From CAZLCC01 sp964570845 (GTDB lineage Bacteria; Patescibacteriota; Saccharimonadia; Saccharimonadales; Saccharimonadaceae): a stretch of 64,000 bases of DNA. The DNA lies in assembly GCA_964570845.1 (NCBI GenBank), contig CAZMZB010000001.1, positions 248,001 to 312,000 on the forward strand, given 5' to 3'. The notes below the pieces were generated by a model. It searched no databases and was not told where the DNA came from. It was given only the letters and a program-made list of their open reading frames with translations. Position 1 is the stretch's first letter; each line of letters starts with the position of its first letter. Positions 26,249-35,644 of the stretch are shown piece by piece. Both the position numbers and the translations under genes were made by a program.

Positions 26249-28899
26249 TTTTTAGTTACCCCCCAAAAACCTAGTGAAATCCATCCTTTATGCATGAGGT
26301 CATTCATAGAGTAGGCTTTCGTATTTCTATTAACATCCCTCCCCGAGCCGGGGCTTCCATTACCGTCAGCAGGGTCAGCTACCCAAAACTTACTTCCATC
26401 TTCGCTAATTGCTCTAATGACGATGATGTGTGCGTTGTTGGTGAACGGACTATTAGCGGCCACAGAAGCGATCACTAATCCACCGTCTTTTATTGTAGAA
26501 CGAATTCCGGAAGCTGCGCTACCTCCCGATCCCAGAGGTTTCACGTTCAACCCAAATCTTGGGAGTACTGCTCCATAGGCATTAGAGGCTGTCCCACCGC
26601 TTTGGTGGTATGGTTTTGCTATTTGAGCCATTTCTTCGGGGTTAATTATCTTGTTTCCTAAAGTAGTTGCTACCATTGCCATAGAAGTGGGTCCGCAGCC
26701 AGAGTCGCAAATTCGACTACTTCCGCCCGAGGCGTAAGGATAAGGCTTATTACTCCATCGTTTATCCGAACATTGATTATAATATGCAACCTCAGGCACA
26801 CCGACTGCCCCCCCGGGAAGCTTTAATAAACCAGTAAATTTATCTTTATTTTTCTCAAGGTTTGGATTACCCTCAACTGCAGTACTTTCTCCGCAATCTG
26901 CACCGTCAAGACTTTCACCGGCACTAGCAGAATCTGAGCCCCCTCCACCGCCAGAAGCTGCATTCACCAGCTTGCCGCTTTCTGGCGACCAGCCCTTTTG
27001 AAAATTAGTTGCAAGGAGCCAGTAAACCATACGTACATAATCTGAGTTTTCGTTTCGAGGGAAGTCTTTTAGTCTAACCCCATCCGGTGCACCACTACCA
27101 TTATAACTTGCGGCAAAGGATAATAAGTTCTTCCCATCACGCTTAAATACTATTTGGTCAAATGATTGCTGAGCATTACCATTAAACTCTTTCGCTATAT
27201 CCAGCGGCTTACCGCCTGCTACTGATCCCTCGTGGTGCTTGAAGGCGGCATGAACAGCATCTTTAGGGTTATTAGGATCTTTTACACCATCGCCATCGCC
27301 ATCATAGCCCATACTTGCCCACGTACTCGGGATAAACTGCCATGGTCCTTGGGCTCCCGCCGATGACACGCCCCAGTCTTTGTTAGGATCTGGCCACCCT
27401 CTATTTTCAGCCCATAGCACAGCTGCTACCAATCTAGGGTCGCTGTTTTTGTGTTTTCGGGCGGCGTTATTAATCAGATCTCTCCAGTATTTCGGAATAC
27501 TATTTGGCAGTGCAATTGAGGTTGATCCCGTGTTTGGATCTTTACACGTACAAACAGGAGCATCATTTTCTTCACTCGTATCACCAGCTTTTAAGTCTGT
27601 TGGGCCTGGAGTTGCATTTTGATCTGGCGCCCAAGCATAAAGGAGATCAGGACCTTTATTACCCGCCATTTTTTGATCATTACTAGTCATACCTAATGCT
27701 TTAAAAGCTGGCTCTGGTATACCGGAAACCCTTCCCTTATAACTGGCAGGCGTTCCGGCCTGAGGATTTTTCCATCCTTGCTTAGGGCTGTTATTGGGCG
27801 ATGTGTCTACACCGGTCCACGGGGCTGGCCCGGAGTCCAGTGCTGCGGTAATAATACTTTTATTTGTCTTGGGGTTTGTAACTAAAACCAAACGCGGTTT
27901 TTTTCTAAACCATTGATATCCAGAATTTGTTTTTGGAGTCGATACGCTTGTTCCATCCCAATTCCATTTCACATAGTCCCATCTCATATTAATATAATAA
28001 TCCACATATTCTTGACCTTTCGATGCGTGGTTTGAAAAAGTACCGTGTTGACCAGAGCTTTCAAGCCCAGTCCCCCCTTTTGTGGCGGGTAATTTGTGCC
28101 CCTGTAAAACACTACTGCCACCAGTAGCTCCTGGGGCAGATAGACCCAAGAAAGGTTTTAATAAGGCTCTTGCAAAAATCTTTTGCCCCGTAGTAGAGGG
28201 ATGAATTTTATCTGAAGCAAGTTCGTTACCAACTTCCGAGGTATCTATAATCTCAAAATTTTCACTTGATGCCAGCTCCTTAATAGCTTTATTGTAAGTA
28301 CTTATGTGTTTTGTAAATCCGCCTGAGCCACTTTCTTTTGCAAACAGGCTTGTCCAAAATATTGATATGTCGGGATTTATTTTTTTAACCTCTTTTATCA
28401 GTTTTTTTGCATTTGCTTTAAAAATGGAACTCTTACCAGAATTTACGTCATCGTCCGCGTTTGTGCCAAGGGCGATAATTATGGAACTTGATCTTTTAAT
28501 TGCCTTTTCGTTTGCGCTGATAGCCTCAACGCCACTGGTGTTACCAACTCCTTTTCGGGTTAATGAGCGAGAACCAGCGGCATCAATTTTTGAAATTTTG
28601 ACGTTTTTACTTCCAAAAAAACGAGTTATGTCATCCTCCGACATAACAGTAATAGAATCTCCCAGTATAAACACAGGGTCTTCTGCTGTTACTGCTTCCG
28701 AGCCTGTATCTTCAGAGCTTCCGTTTGGATCACACGCGTTAGGTTCGTAGAACTGTATTTCGCTATCAGAGAAAAAGTCTGATGTAGCTGCAAGATGAGA
28801 AGGGATGCCTATGGTAAATATACAAAGAAAAAGCACTAAACGGAAAATGCAGTTTGAGAACGAAAGAGAAGTTTTAAATCGATTTAAAATACTTAACAT
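26245..28899 (-). CDS. Secreted four-domain cell-wall hydrolase (SGNH + DPBB-like + lytic transglycosylase + C39-like peptidase)
   Basis: The 884-residue protein has a signal sequence (about 18-38) and four regions. (1) An SGNH/GDSL esterase at about 74-250: FILGDSI with Ser81, ALGTNADD, and the catalytic pair in SDKIHPS. (2) A region at about 290-430 with LDSGPAPWTGVD and IPEPAFKALGM, like double-psi beta-barrel wall proteins. (3) A soluble lytic transglycosylase-like domain at about 470-630: LVAAVLWAENRGW (Glu498 candidate), GAQGPWQFIPSTWASMG, FAASYNGSG. (4) A papain-like C39/NlpC-type peptidase at about 700-884, with CGPTSMAM (Cys735) and AHIIVIRA (His823). In T4SS loci a VirB1-type muramidase opens the wall for assembly; this version combines several wall-cutting activities. 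Confidence 0.8.
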   Translation of the reverse strand: MLSILNRFKTSLSFSNCIFRLVLFLCIFTIGIPSHLAATSDFFSDSEIQFYEPNACDPNGSSEDTGSEAVTAEDPVFILGDSITVMSEDDITRFFGSKNVKISKIDAAGSRSLTRKGVGNTSGVEAISANEKAIKRSSSIIIALGTNADDDVNSGKSSIFKANAKKLIKEVKKINPDISIFWTSLFAKESGSGGFTKHISTYNKAIKELASSENFEIIDTSEVGNELASDKIHPSTTGQKIFARALLKPFLGLSAPGATGGSSVLQGHKLPATKGGTGLESSGQHGTFSNHASKGQEYVDYYINMRWDYVKWNWDGTSVSTPKTNSGYQWFRKKPRLVLVTNPKTNKSIITAALDSGPAPWTGVDTSPNNSPKQGWKNPQAGTPASYKGRVSGIPEPAFKALGMTSNDQKMAGNKGPDLLYAWAPDQNATPGPTDLKAGDTSEENDAPVCTCKDPNTGSTSIALPNSIPKYWRDLINNAARKHKNSDPRLVAAVLWAENRGWPDPNKDWGVSSAGAQGPWQFIPSTWASMGYDGDGDGVKDPNNPKDAVHAAFKHHEGSVAGGKPLDIAKEFNGNAQQSFDQIVFKRDGKNLLSFAASYNGSGAPDGVRLKDFPRNENSDYVRMVYWLLATNFQKGWSPESGKLVNAASGGGGGSDSASAGESLDGADCGESTAVEGNPNLEKNKDKFTGLLKLPGGAVGVPEVAYYNQCSDKRWSNKPYPYASGGSSRICDSGCGPTSMAMVATTLGNKIINPEEMAQIAKPYHQSGGTASNAYGAVLPRFGLNVKPLGSGGSAASGIRSTIKDGGLVIASVAANSPFTNNAHIIVIRAISEDGSKFWVADPADGNGSPGSGRDVNRNTKAYSMNDLMHKGWISLGFWGVTKK

Positions 28900-31878
28900 C
28901 TAATCTCCTACCGCCAAGTGAACGTGCGGTCCACTTCCAATATCTATAAACACACTACATTTAGAATTCTTACTTGTAGCACTAACATAGGCTCCATTCG
29001 GCACCCCTATCTCACAAGGAGCCTTCATCACAGCTGCAGCATCGTCCAAGAATTTTTGAATTTTACTATTATGTCCGCTATAAGAAATGCTTTCTCCATC
29101 AATAATACCTATATCCATGGCTTTTCCGGCGCAATGTTGGCTTCCACCTTGACCAGGACATCTGTTAAGAGAGGTAATGCTAAATTTATGATTCTGAGCC
29201 ATAGTAGCCATTAGTTTAATTAAGTTTGGATCCAAAAGCCCCTTCCCACCCCTGGCTATTTCTTCTACCTGCTCCCTATATTGTAAGAAAGTAACATTAC
29301 CCTCATCAAGAATTTGCTGAGCAAGCGCCGAGGCATCGCCGTCTAGTAATGTTCCGCTTGAACCTGCTGCTGCACCTCCTTCTGCTACTTCCTCATCTTC
29401 CATATCACTTAAGATTACTGAATCAAGAAAATATAAACGGAACTTAGTGTACTTTTCGGCATCAGGGGTTTTTTCAGGATTTAAACACATATTAGGGGTA
29501 GTTGCTCCATTACTACTCATACTGTTTAATGGCTCTGTGTTTTCTAAGCACTCTGAGATGAAGTTCTGATATTCTCCTTGCGGATCCCCGTCATCATTTA
29601 TGAAGCCATTTTCATACATATAATCGGCTGTGTTTTCGGGGTCATATTGGCTATTTTCATCCGCAGCTATTTGACTTGGATTGAACCCGTATTGTGGATT
29701 ACAGAATGGGTCAGCGGCAATATCAAACTTCTCATAATCAGCATCTTTGCAGATATCATATTGCGAAGCATCGGACGCAGCACCCAGGGTTTTATTACCA
29801 AGGCCACTGAGTGCGGTTGTTGAAAATGAACTTAAGCTGGTGGGGAGTTTAGCTATAGATAAATTAGAAAACGTGGGTAGAAGAGCCACACTCATCTTAC
29901 TGGCAAATGAGCTGGGGTTATTTGTGTCTAGCGGATTGTTTCCCTCATCTCTTTTAATCTGAGCAATAGTAGGTGCTGCTTCAGTATCATATGCAAGAGC
30001 CTCGCTTTTTGAAAGAGGATACATTGCGTGTGAACGCATATTCTGTGAAGCTGCAGCTCCAAACCCTGCGGTTATGGCATTTCCGCCATCTTGACCATCT
30101 TCATCGCCAGTCACAAGAGTACCGGAAAGTATTCCGGCTAACATTGGTGTGATCGTTCGCATAGCTACAGAAAGTCCATATGCTACTCCGGCACCAGCTG
30201 CACCTCTTGCCGCCAGGCTACCGATACCAACCGTACCGCCTGAAAAAATATTCGCCACTATACCGATCGCCGCACCACCTACTTGTACAAAAGGATTGAG
30301 AACAAAGCTACAACTTCCCCCAACGATATCATCTATATCGCTCATAACGCTAAGGAGTTTACCAGTTACCCCCCCACCGATTATATATTTATAAATTTGC
30401 TCTGTATCTACTGTGCGGCCACCCTCCACTGTCGATATCTTATCGTAAGCTGCATATTGGTAGCCAAATGAGTCTGCATAAGAGAGGCCAGTCTCAGGGT
30501 TTTTAGTATTGAGCATATACATTAAGTCAGACACTTGCTGAGCCCCTTCAGAGTCAGTTGCATCACCGGATTTTGTGAAGTCTGCTGTATTCATAAACAC
30601 CATTGCATATCGTATTAACTGTATTTGACCGATGGCCTTAGCGGCATATCCAACCCCGCTTATCATATTTTTTGTGGTGCACAGTGCAGTCGGAGTTGCC
30701 AGGGGTCCGAGTAAAAAGCCTTTTAATAGACTTTTTGGATCCGCCGCGTCTTTTATGGCGCCGCCCAAAGCTCTCACGCCTCCGCTGTTGGCGTTGTCTA
30801 TAGGGTCAACTGCTTTTGTCATGTCTTCAGCCTGTACTGCTCTCTGTGTTGCTGCTTCGTCGGCACCATCACTCACTTTCAGCGCGTCACCATTTTCCTG
30901 TATTGCCTTCTGTGCCTCAAGGGGGTCATCCGGATTTGAGGGTTGACTTGTCTTAACCCCTAATCGCGCCACTTGACCCGCAACAGCTGTTCGAATCCTA
31001 TCCCTAACTCTAATTTTGCGTCTTTCTTCAGGTGTTTTACCCTCGTCTTCTTGAGCAGCTTTTTTAACAGTTTTTCCTCGAAATACTTTCCATTTTGTGT
31101 AGAGACCTTTAGACACCTTGCCCGTCCAGAAAGCCACCTTTCCTTTGTGGAAATTGCGTAATGATTTTCTAAGGTCAGCATCATTTCTTATTTTACTCAG
31201 AAAATCATCTGGCAAATATCGAGTACCATCAGGTGCCCTAATTGCTGTGACCTTATTCCGCAAAAGACCCGGGCGTTTTTGATGTTCAATTTCCCAGCCG
31301 GGATTTCTACTCTGGAATTTTTTGATCTCTCTGTCGCTCATACCCTTATATCGGCACTTTACTTTTATAGTACAACTAGCGGTAGTAAAGTTTTTTCCGC
31401 CAATTTTTTTAGCAAGAATCCGACCGGATCGTTGCTCTAACAACGCTTCCATACGGCTACTGAATTTATCAACCATTACTTCTTTAAGATTTATTAGCCC
31501 CATTGCCGGAGTGATAAATGTACTCCAAAATAGTGCTCCACTGCTCAGGACTGCAACCAACAACACCCAGATACGTTTTTTTCTCAGCCAACTCCCTGAC
31601 TTTTTTTGTGGGGAACTTTTACTGCCGCCAGTATAGTTAATGCTTCCACGATTTTCCTGCGAGTCTATTGAATCTTGAATATTACTACCAGGGGTGCCTA
31701 CTCCCGCCTTTTCAAGATCCTGTAGTTTACCATGTGTTTCCAGCGGATCCGGCCTTTCGTGGCTTGGTGAGTCATAAAGGTCTCCAAGTTCCCGGGAGCT
31801 TTTCGCAATATATGGCTCCTCAAGTTTTTTCTGAGCGTCATTTTCTGCTGAATTTGGGTTTTTTAGGCTGGTTGGCAT
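28900..31878 (-). CDS. Large T4SS-associated membrane protein with C-terminal M15-like peptidase domain
   Basis: The 992-residue protein has a long cytoplasmic charged N-terminus (1-100), a first hydrophobic helix (about 103-125), a basic region (to about 290), and several hydrophobic glycine/alanine-rich segments between about 380 and 600. A Ser/Asp-rich stretch leads to a C-terminal domain of about 100 residues with SLNRCPG, SQHCAGKAMDIG (H-x2-G-x-A-x-D) and GPHVHLAVG. These provide the His, Asp and His expected for zinc in M15/VanY-type D,D-peptidases. It sits between VirB4 and the wall hydrolase and abuts the latter by one base. The peptidase call is motif-based; the scaffold part is unassigned, possibly VirB6-like. 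Confidence 0.6.
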   Translation of the reverse strand: MPTSLKNPNSAENDAQKKLEEPYIAKSSRELGDLYDSPSHERPDPLETHGKLQDLEKAGVGTPGSNIQDSIDSQENRGSINYTGGSKSSPQKKSGSWLRKKRIWVLLVAVLSSGALFWSTFITPAMGLINLKEVMVDKFSSRMEALLEQRSGRILAKKIGGKNFTTASCTIKVKCRYKGMSDREIKKFQSRNPGWEIEHQKRPGLLRNKVTAIRAPDGTRYLPDDFLSKIRNDADLRKSLRNFHKGKVAFWTGKVSKGLYTKWKVFRGKTVKKAAQEDEGKTPEERRKIRVRDRIRTAVAGQVARLGVKTSQPSNPDDPLEAQKAIQENGDALKVSDGADEAATQRAVQAEDMTKAVDPIDNANSGGVRALGGAIKDAADPKSLLKGFLLGPLATPTALCTTKNMISGVGYAAKAIGQIQLIRYAMVFMNTADFTKSGDATDSEGAQQVSDLMYMLNTKNPETGLSYADSFGYQYAAYDKISTVEGGRTVDTEQIYKYIIGGGVTGKLLSVMSDIDDIVGGSCSFVLNPFVQVGGAAIGIVANIFSGGTVGIGSLAARGAAGAGVAYGLSVAMRTITPMLAGILSGTLVTGDEDGQDGGNAITAGFGAAASQNMRSHAMYPLSKSEALAYDTEAAPTIAQIKRDEGNNPLDTNNPSSFASKMSVALLPTFSNLSIAKLPTSLSSFSTTALSGLGNKTLGAASDASQYDICKDADYEKFDIAADPFCNPQYGFNPSQIAADENSQYDPENTADYMYENGFINDDGDPQGEYQNFISECLENTEPLNSMSSNGATTPNMCLNPEKTPDAEKYTKFRLYFLDSVILSDMEDEEVAEGGAAAGSSGTLLDGDASALAQQILDEGNVTFLQYREQVEEIARGGKGLLDPNLIKLMATMAQNHKFSITSLNRCPGQGGSQHCAGKAMDIGIIDGESISYSGHNSKIQKFLDDAAAVMKAPCEIGVPNGAYVSATSKNSKCSVFIDIGSGPHVHLAVGD

Positions 31879-31892
31879 AATTAAGCCTTGCT

Positions 31893-33755
31893 TTAGGTGC
31901 TATTCTCTTCATTTTTAACATCCACATTTTCTTCAGTACTTTTCTCAAGATTAACTGTCTCGATCTGTTTTTGAGGAGTGGTTGTGACAAGTTTGTGCTC
32001 TGTTTTGCTGGCAACGATTTGAATATGCACGTGATTTTGACCAGCGAAGAAAAGCCCCTGCCCCACTGGAAAGTTGCTCAGACGCTTTCGTTCTTCTTCT
32101 GTCAGCTTAAAGACATCCGCTAAAACATCAACAGCACTTGGAGACTGCTTTAAGAGTAGCTGCATTGAAGAGTTGGCGACAATTGCGCGGCCCATCTTAC
32201 TGCCCATGAAATCCTCAACGTCTTGGGTGATAGTTGTCAGCCCCAGGTAATATTTTCGAGCGCGCTTTGCAAGGCTGAAAAGGAAATTCGCAGAATCGTC
32301 ATATTTCATAAGCTGCCATGCCTCGTCAACCACTAGCATGCGCTTTTTCTGCTCACTGCGCACCACATTCCACACGTGGGAAAGCACGATATACATTGCA
32401 ACGGGTCGAAGCTCTTCTTCAAGATCGCGAATATTAAACACCACCATTGGATTATTAATATCCACATTGGATTGCTGAGAAAAGATACCGGCAAACGTAC
32501 CGCTCGTATATTTCCGGAGTCGTTGCGCGAGCTGCGGCCCGGAGCCGCCCATATGAAGCAGCGTCTCGTAAAGATCGTTAATCGTTGGCGGGGTCGAGAC
32601 ATGTGTGAGCGGATCGCTGGTAATGCCAGCGCGTGCATAGGTGTCAATGAGGGCTTGGTCAAGATCAGCCTCTTCGTTTGGTGTTAAAATCGTCGATTCG
32701 TTTCCAAGCATTAAACGCAGCAAACCGTGAAGCGTGACAAGATTGGCTCTAAGCGCATCTTCGGCTTCATCGTCTTCAATAGCTCGTGGAAGGTCAAACG
32801 GGTTGATACGAATATCTGAATTCAGACTTAACCGAATATAACTTCCGCCAACAGCATCTGCCAGCTTTTCATATTCGTTTTCAGGGTCAATGATAATAAC
32901 CTCTGATCCGGTCATCATACTGCGAAGCGCTTCCAACTTCACGGTGAAAGATTTACCTGCACCGGATTTTGCAAAGACAACCATATTGGCATTTTCAAGA
33001 CTAAATCGATCAAAAATCACTAGTCCTTGATTGTGCATGTTAATACCATAGAGCGTACCTTTTTCCTGCGTAAGATCAGCACTGGTGAAAGGGAAACTGG
33101 TTGAAACGGCGCCAGTGTTCATGTTGTGGCGAATTTGCAATTGATCAGTCATTTGCGGCGCCGTGCTGTTAAGGGCCTGTTCGTGCTGGCTTGAAGCGAC
33201 TTTGCTAAGCACAAGCTGTTGCCCCAGGATATTTTCAATTTTGTGCTGGATGAAACCAAGTTCGTCTAAACTCTCTCCATAAAACGTAACATACAGCCCA
33301 TAGCGGAAAAATCGCTCAGCACCCACCTGCAGCTGATCACGCAGCTCTTCCGCGTCCTGGATGGCGGCTTCAAGCCCGGGGTCGCGTGTTTTCCCCTTCT
33401 CTTGGTTAATCGTATAGGTTGCTTCAAGTTGAGTTACTTTTTTGCGCAAGTTATCAAGCACCACTTGGCTTTCCACGGGATAAATAAACATGCTAATATC
33501 CAGTACTTCATCGGTGTTAATGATGGCACTGAGCCAACCGGTGTAGATCTGTCGAGGATAACCATACACATACAGCGTACGGCCATACAGCGTACCGAGG
33601 CGAAAGTAGCTGGAGTGAAGCTCCAGGCTGCTTGGGGCAATCAAATCACGAAGTGTCGTAACGCCCTTTAAAAATTCTTGTTCAACCTCAGCTTGTTCAC
33701 GAGCTTTTTGTTGCGCTGCTATATCAGTTTGTTGATTTTTTTTACCAAACGCCAT
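31893..33755 (-). CDS. virB4: VirB4-type T4SS ATPase
   Basis: The 620-residue cytoplasmic ATPase would energise assembly or substrate export of the secretion machine. Walker A is VVFAKSGAGKSFTVKLEAL (GAGKS about 265-269), followed by EVIIIDPENEYEKLADAVGG, a hallmark of the VirB4/TraC family. Walker B is RMLVVDEAWQLM (about 471-482), and later SLAKRARKYYLGLTTITQDVEDF is the family's sensor region. The N-terminal half is shorter than in VirB4 of Agrobacterium, and the preceding TraC-like gene may supply the missing part. It is separated by 2 bp from that gene and is in one operon with it. Confidence 0.92.
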   Translation of the reverse strand: MAFGKKNQQTDIAAQQKAREQAEVEQEFLKGVTTLRDLIAPSSLELHSSYFRLGTLYGRTLYVYGYPRQIYTGWLSAIINTDEVLDISMFIYPVESQVVLDNLRKKVTQLEATYTINQEKGKTRDPGLEAAIQDAEELRDQLQVGAERFFRYGLYVTFYGESLDELGFIQHKIENILGQQLVLSKVASSQHEQALNSTAPQMTDQLQIRHNMNTGAVSTSFPFTSADLTQEKGTLYGINMHNQGLVIFDRFSLENANMVVFAKSGAGKSFTVKLEALRSMMTGSEVIIIDPENEYEKLADAVGGSYIRLSLNSDIRINPFDLPRAIEDDEAEDALRANLVTLHGLLRLMLGNESTILTPNEEADLDQALIDTYARAGITSDPLTHVSTPPTINDLYETLLHMGGSGPQLAQRLRKYTSGTFAGIFSQQSNVDINNPMVVFNIRDLEEELRPVAMYIVLSHVWNVVRSEQKKRMLVVDEAWQLMKYDDSANFLFSLAKRARKYYLGLTTITQDVEDFMGSKMGRAIVANSSMQLLLKQSPSAVDVLADVFKLTEEERKRLSNFPVGQGLFFAGQNHVHIQIVASKTEHKLVTTTPQKQIETVNLEKSTEENVDVKNEENST

Positions 33756-33757
33756 CG

Positions 33758-34621
33758 TTAACCATCCTCCCTAAGATGGGGCTGCGATGCTTCACCTTCG
33801 CCCTTTCGAATAAAGGTGTTAGTGTATTTTTCAAAATCTCCCAAGGGTTCTCGTACGGCAGTATCGGGATTGTAAAAGCTATAAAGCAGCTCGCCAATCT
33901 CTTTCGTATTAAGCTGGGCTGCCTTCACTCCCATCTGGAATAATCCGCTCATCACTGCGTCGGCATGGTTTTTCATTTCATCCTTTGCTTTCTCATAAGC
34001 TTTTTGGTTGATCTTGACGACATTTTGTTGTTGCGGTTTAAATAACGCACTTAGCATGCTTCGACTGTTGTTGACTACACTATCCACATCTCCGCCTGGA
34101 TAATACGGAATGATGATATAGAAACTTTTGTCCATGATATTGGCTTCTGCAGCAAGTCCGTCAATAAAATCCAAATAATCGTCCATCAACACACCAAGCA
34201 GCATATTTTCTTGTGTGCGGCGAATTTTTTCCAGCCTGTCCAAGTAGGGGCCAATATCTACACGTTGAGAGCGAACGAGCACTTGAATCGGGAAATAGAG
34301 TGAATTTAAGAAGCTTTGATAAGAAAACTCAACCGCCTCTCGCTCAACCGAGCTCATGAGATCAAAGTTGATCGACTTGCAGGCAACCACTACCCTGAAA
34401 CTACCATCGTTCATGACAGCCATATTTTCGCGAAGCTCGGCGATCTGAAGGCTATTTTGTGTGCTGTTTGGGTTACGTTTTTTAACTGGAGTCGGTTGCT
34501 GTTTGTCGCTTGCCTGCGCAGCTGCTGGTTGGGCAGGTTGCGGGGGATTTTGGGGAGCGGAAGCAGCTGCTGGTTGAGCAGGTTGATTCGTTTGAGAGTT
34601 GTTTGTTTGCTGCGGTTGCAT
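33758..34621 (-). CDS. TraC-like / VirB4 N-terminal-domain-like protein
   Basis: The 287-residue protein has a Gln/Ala/Pro-rich start (1-45), then a globular domain beginning LQIAELRENMAVMNDGSFRVVVAC and containing FDLMSSVEREAVEFSYQSFLNSL, VLVRSQRVDIGPYLDRLE and SFYIIIPYYPGGDVD. These resemble the N-terminal, non-ATPase portion of conjugative VirB4/TraC proteins, which docks at the membrane with VirB3/PrgI-type partners. Its position between the PrgI-like gene and the ATPase gene supports this. It may be the N-terminal half of a split VirB4 (inference). Overlap or near contact with both neighbours indicates coupled translation. Confidence 0.7.
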   Translation of the reverse strand: MQPQQTNNSQTNQPAQPAAASAPQNPPQPAQPAAAQASDKQQPTPVKKRNPNSTQNSLQIAELRENMAVMNDGSFRVVVACKSINFDLMSSVEREAVEFSYQSFLNSLYFPIQVLVRSQRVDIGPYLDRLEKIRRTQENMLLGVLMDDYLDFIDGLAAEANIMDKSFYIIIPYYPGGDVDSVVNNSRSMLSALFKPQQQNVVKINQKAYEKAKDEMKNHADAVMSGLFQMGVKAAQLNTKEIGELLYSFYNPDTAVREPLGDFEKYTNTFIRKGEGEASQPHLREDG

Positions 34622-34644
34622 CCGACTTGTTCGCCCCCTAATTT

Positions 34645-35535
34645 CTAGTGTTTTTTGTGCGGGATAAAAATTGTCACCTCACGTCCATCGCGTTCATTAA
34701 TGCGCTTTGCTTCGTGAGCAATAGTCTGCACAGAAAAATCAGTATTATTTGCCAAGTTTATTATATCAGGTGGAATGGTCTCAACACTAGCTTTTTCATC
34801 AGTGGTTTTTTTCACCTTTTTAGCGGCTTTATGAGCCGGTTTAGGTGTTTTCTTGTGTGCAACCTGTGGTTTCGGTGTATGTGCCGCTGTGTTTGTCTGT
34901 TCAGCTTCTTTGACCTGCTCCTCAACTTCTTTTGCAAGCGCTTGCTTGTAAGTTGTTTCTCGTTCGTCAATTTTTTTCTCAAACTCTTTGGCAATAGGGG
35001 TTTTTTCATCCAGAATGTCATCCGGCTCTTCCGTCTGTGTATATTTGGCAGTGCTGGTTGGTTCCGGGGCGACGGCAATACCATCATCACCAGATGGCTG
35101 CGGAGCTGCGGCACCGCGTGCTGCCCACCCGCGCGTGTCCATAATTTGTGCAAGATAGGCCAGACGGGTTGAAGCCTCTGTTCCCGAGAAGTCTTTTGTT
35201 CTTTGCGGCTCCGCGACTTTTGGTGCCGTAATTTCCACGGTCAATACCGTTCCCTCAGGTTCCCACTTACGCTGCTTGGGCTTGAGGTAAAACTGCACCA
35301 ACGCAAGCAAATACAACTCCATTGGCTGGTCTTTTCGCAGCGGCAGGGCAATCGCACCGAAGAAAATCATGATTGGTAGCGGGATGAGTACCAGTCCAAT
35401 AAAAATTTGCGACAATACATAGGCCATAAACCCGGCAATTGCTACGACAATCAGATAAATAAACTGCCGAAAGCTAAATGGCCCGATAAGTTTATCGTCT
35501 GCTTCTACGTCTTGTGGAACTTTATATACTGCCAT
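34645..35535 (-). CDS. PrgI family protein (VirB3-like) with long cytoplasmic tail
   Basis: Start chosen at the ATG at 35535 (MAVYKVPQDVEADDKLIGPF), the canonical PrgI N-terminus; the frame is open 15 codons further upstream. Residues 21-65 hold two adjacent hydrophobic helices and are followed by PLRKDQPMELYLLALVQFYLKPKQRKW, as in PrgI (PF12666-type) proteins of Gram-positive conjugation systems. The remaining 200 residues are low-complexity, rich in Glu, Lys, Thr and Pro. It is the first gene of the seven-gene T4SS-like operon. TATAAT on the minus strand at 35548-35543 ends only 7 bases before the ATG, so the mRNA may be leaderless. Confidence 0.82.
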   Translation of the reverse strand: MAVYKVPQDVEADDKLIGPFSFRQFIYLIVVAIAGFMAYVLSQIFIGLVLIPLPIMIFFGAIALPLRKDQPMELYLLALVQFYLKPKQRKWEPEGTVLTVEITAPKVAEPQRTKDFSGTEASTRLAYLAQIMDTRGWAARGAAAPQPSGDDGIAVAPEPTSTAKYTQTEEPDDILDEKTPIAKEFEKKIDERETTYKQALAKEVEEQVKEAEQTNTAAHTPKPQVAHKKTPKPAHKAAKKVKKTTDEKASVETIPPDIINLANNTDFSVQTIAHEAKRINERDGREVTIFIPHKKH

Positions 35536-35542
35536 TGAGGCT

Positions 35543-35548
35543 ATTATA
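35543..35548 (-). promoter_or_regulatory. -10 of the T4SS operon, possibly leaderless
   Basis: Minus-strand TATAAT ends 7 nt before the PrgI-like ATG at 35535. Transcription would then start at or within a base or two of the ATG. No Shine-Dalgarno sequence is present and no clear -35 was found. Confidence 0.45.
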
Positions 35549-35573
35549 GCAAAAGCATAAGAGATAATGAGTA

Positions 35574-35602
35574 TTGACAAAACTAGTAAATAATGCTAGT
35601 AT
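35574..35602 (+). promoter_or_regulatory. Strong consensus promoter of the 323-residue protein gene
   Basis: TTGACA (35574-35579), exactly 17 bp, then TAGTAT (35597-35602) preceded by TGC, giving an extended -10. Transcription start is expected near 35609, leaving a leader of about 36 nt. It is one of the best-looking promoters in the window. Confidence 0.7.
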
Positions 35603-35644
35603 TTAACTAGTGTATAAAAGATACTGTTAAAAAGACAAAAAAGT

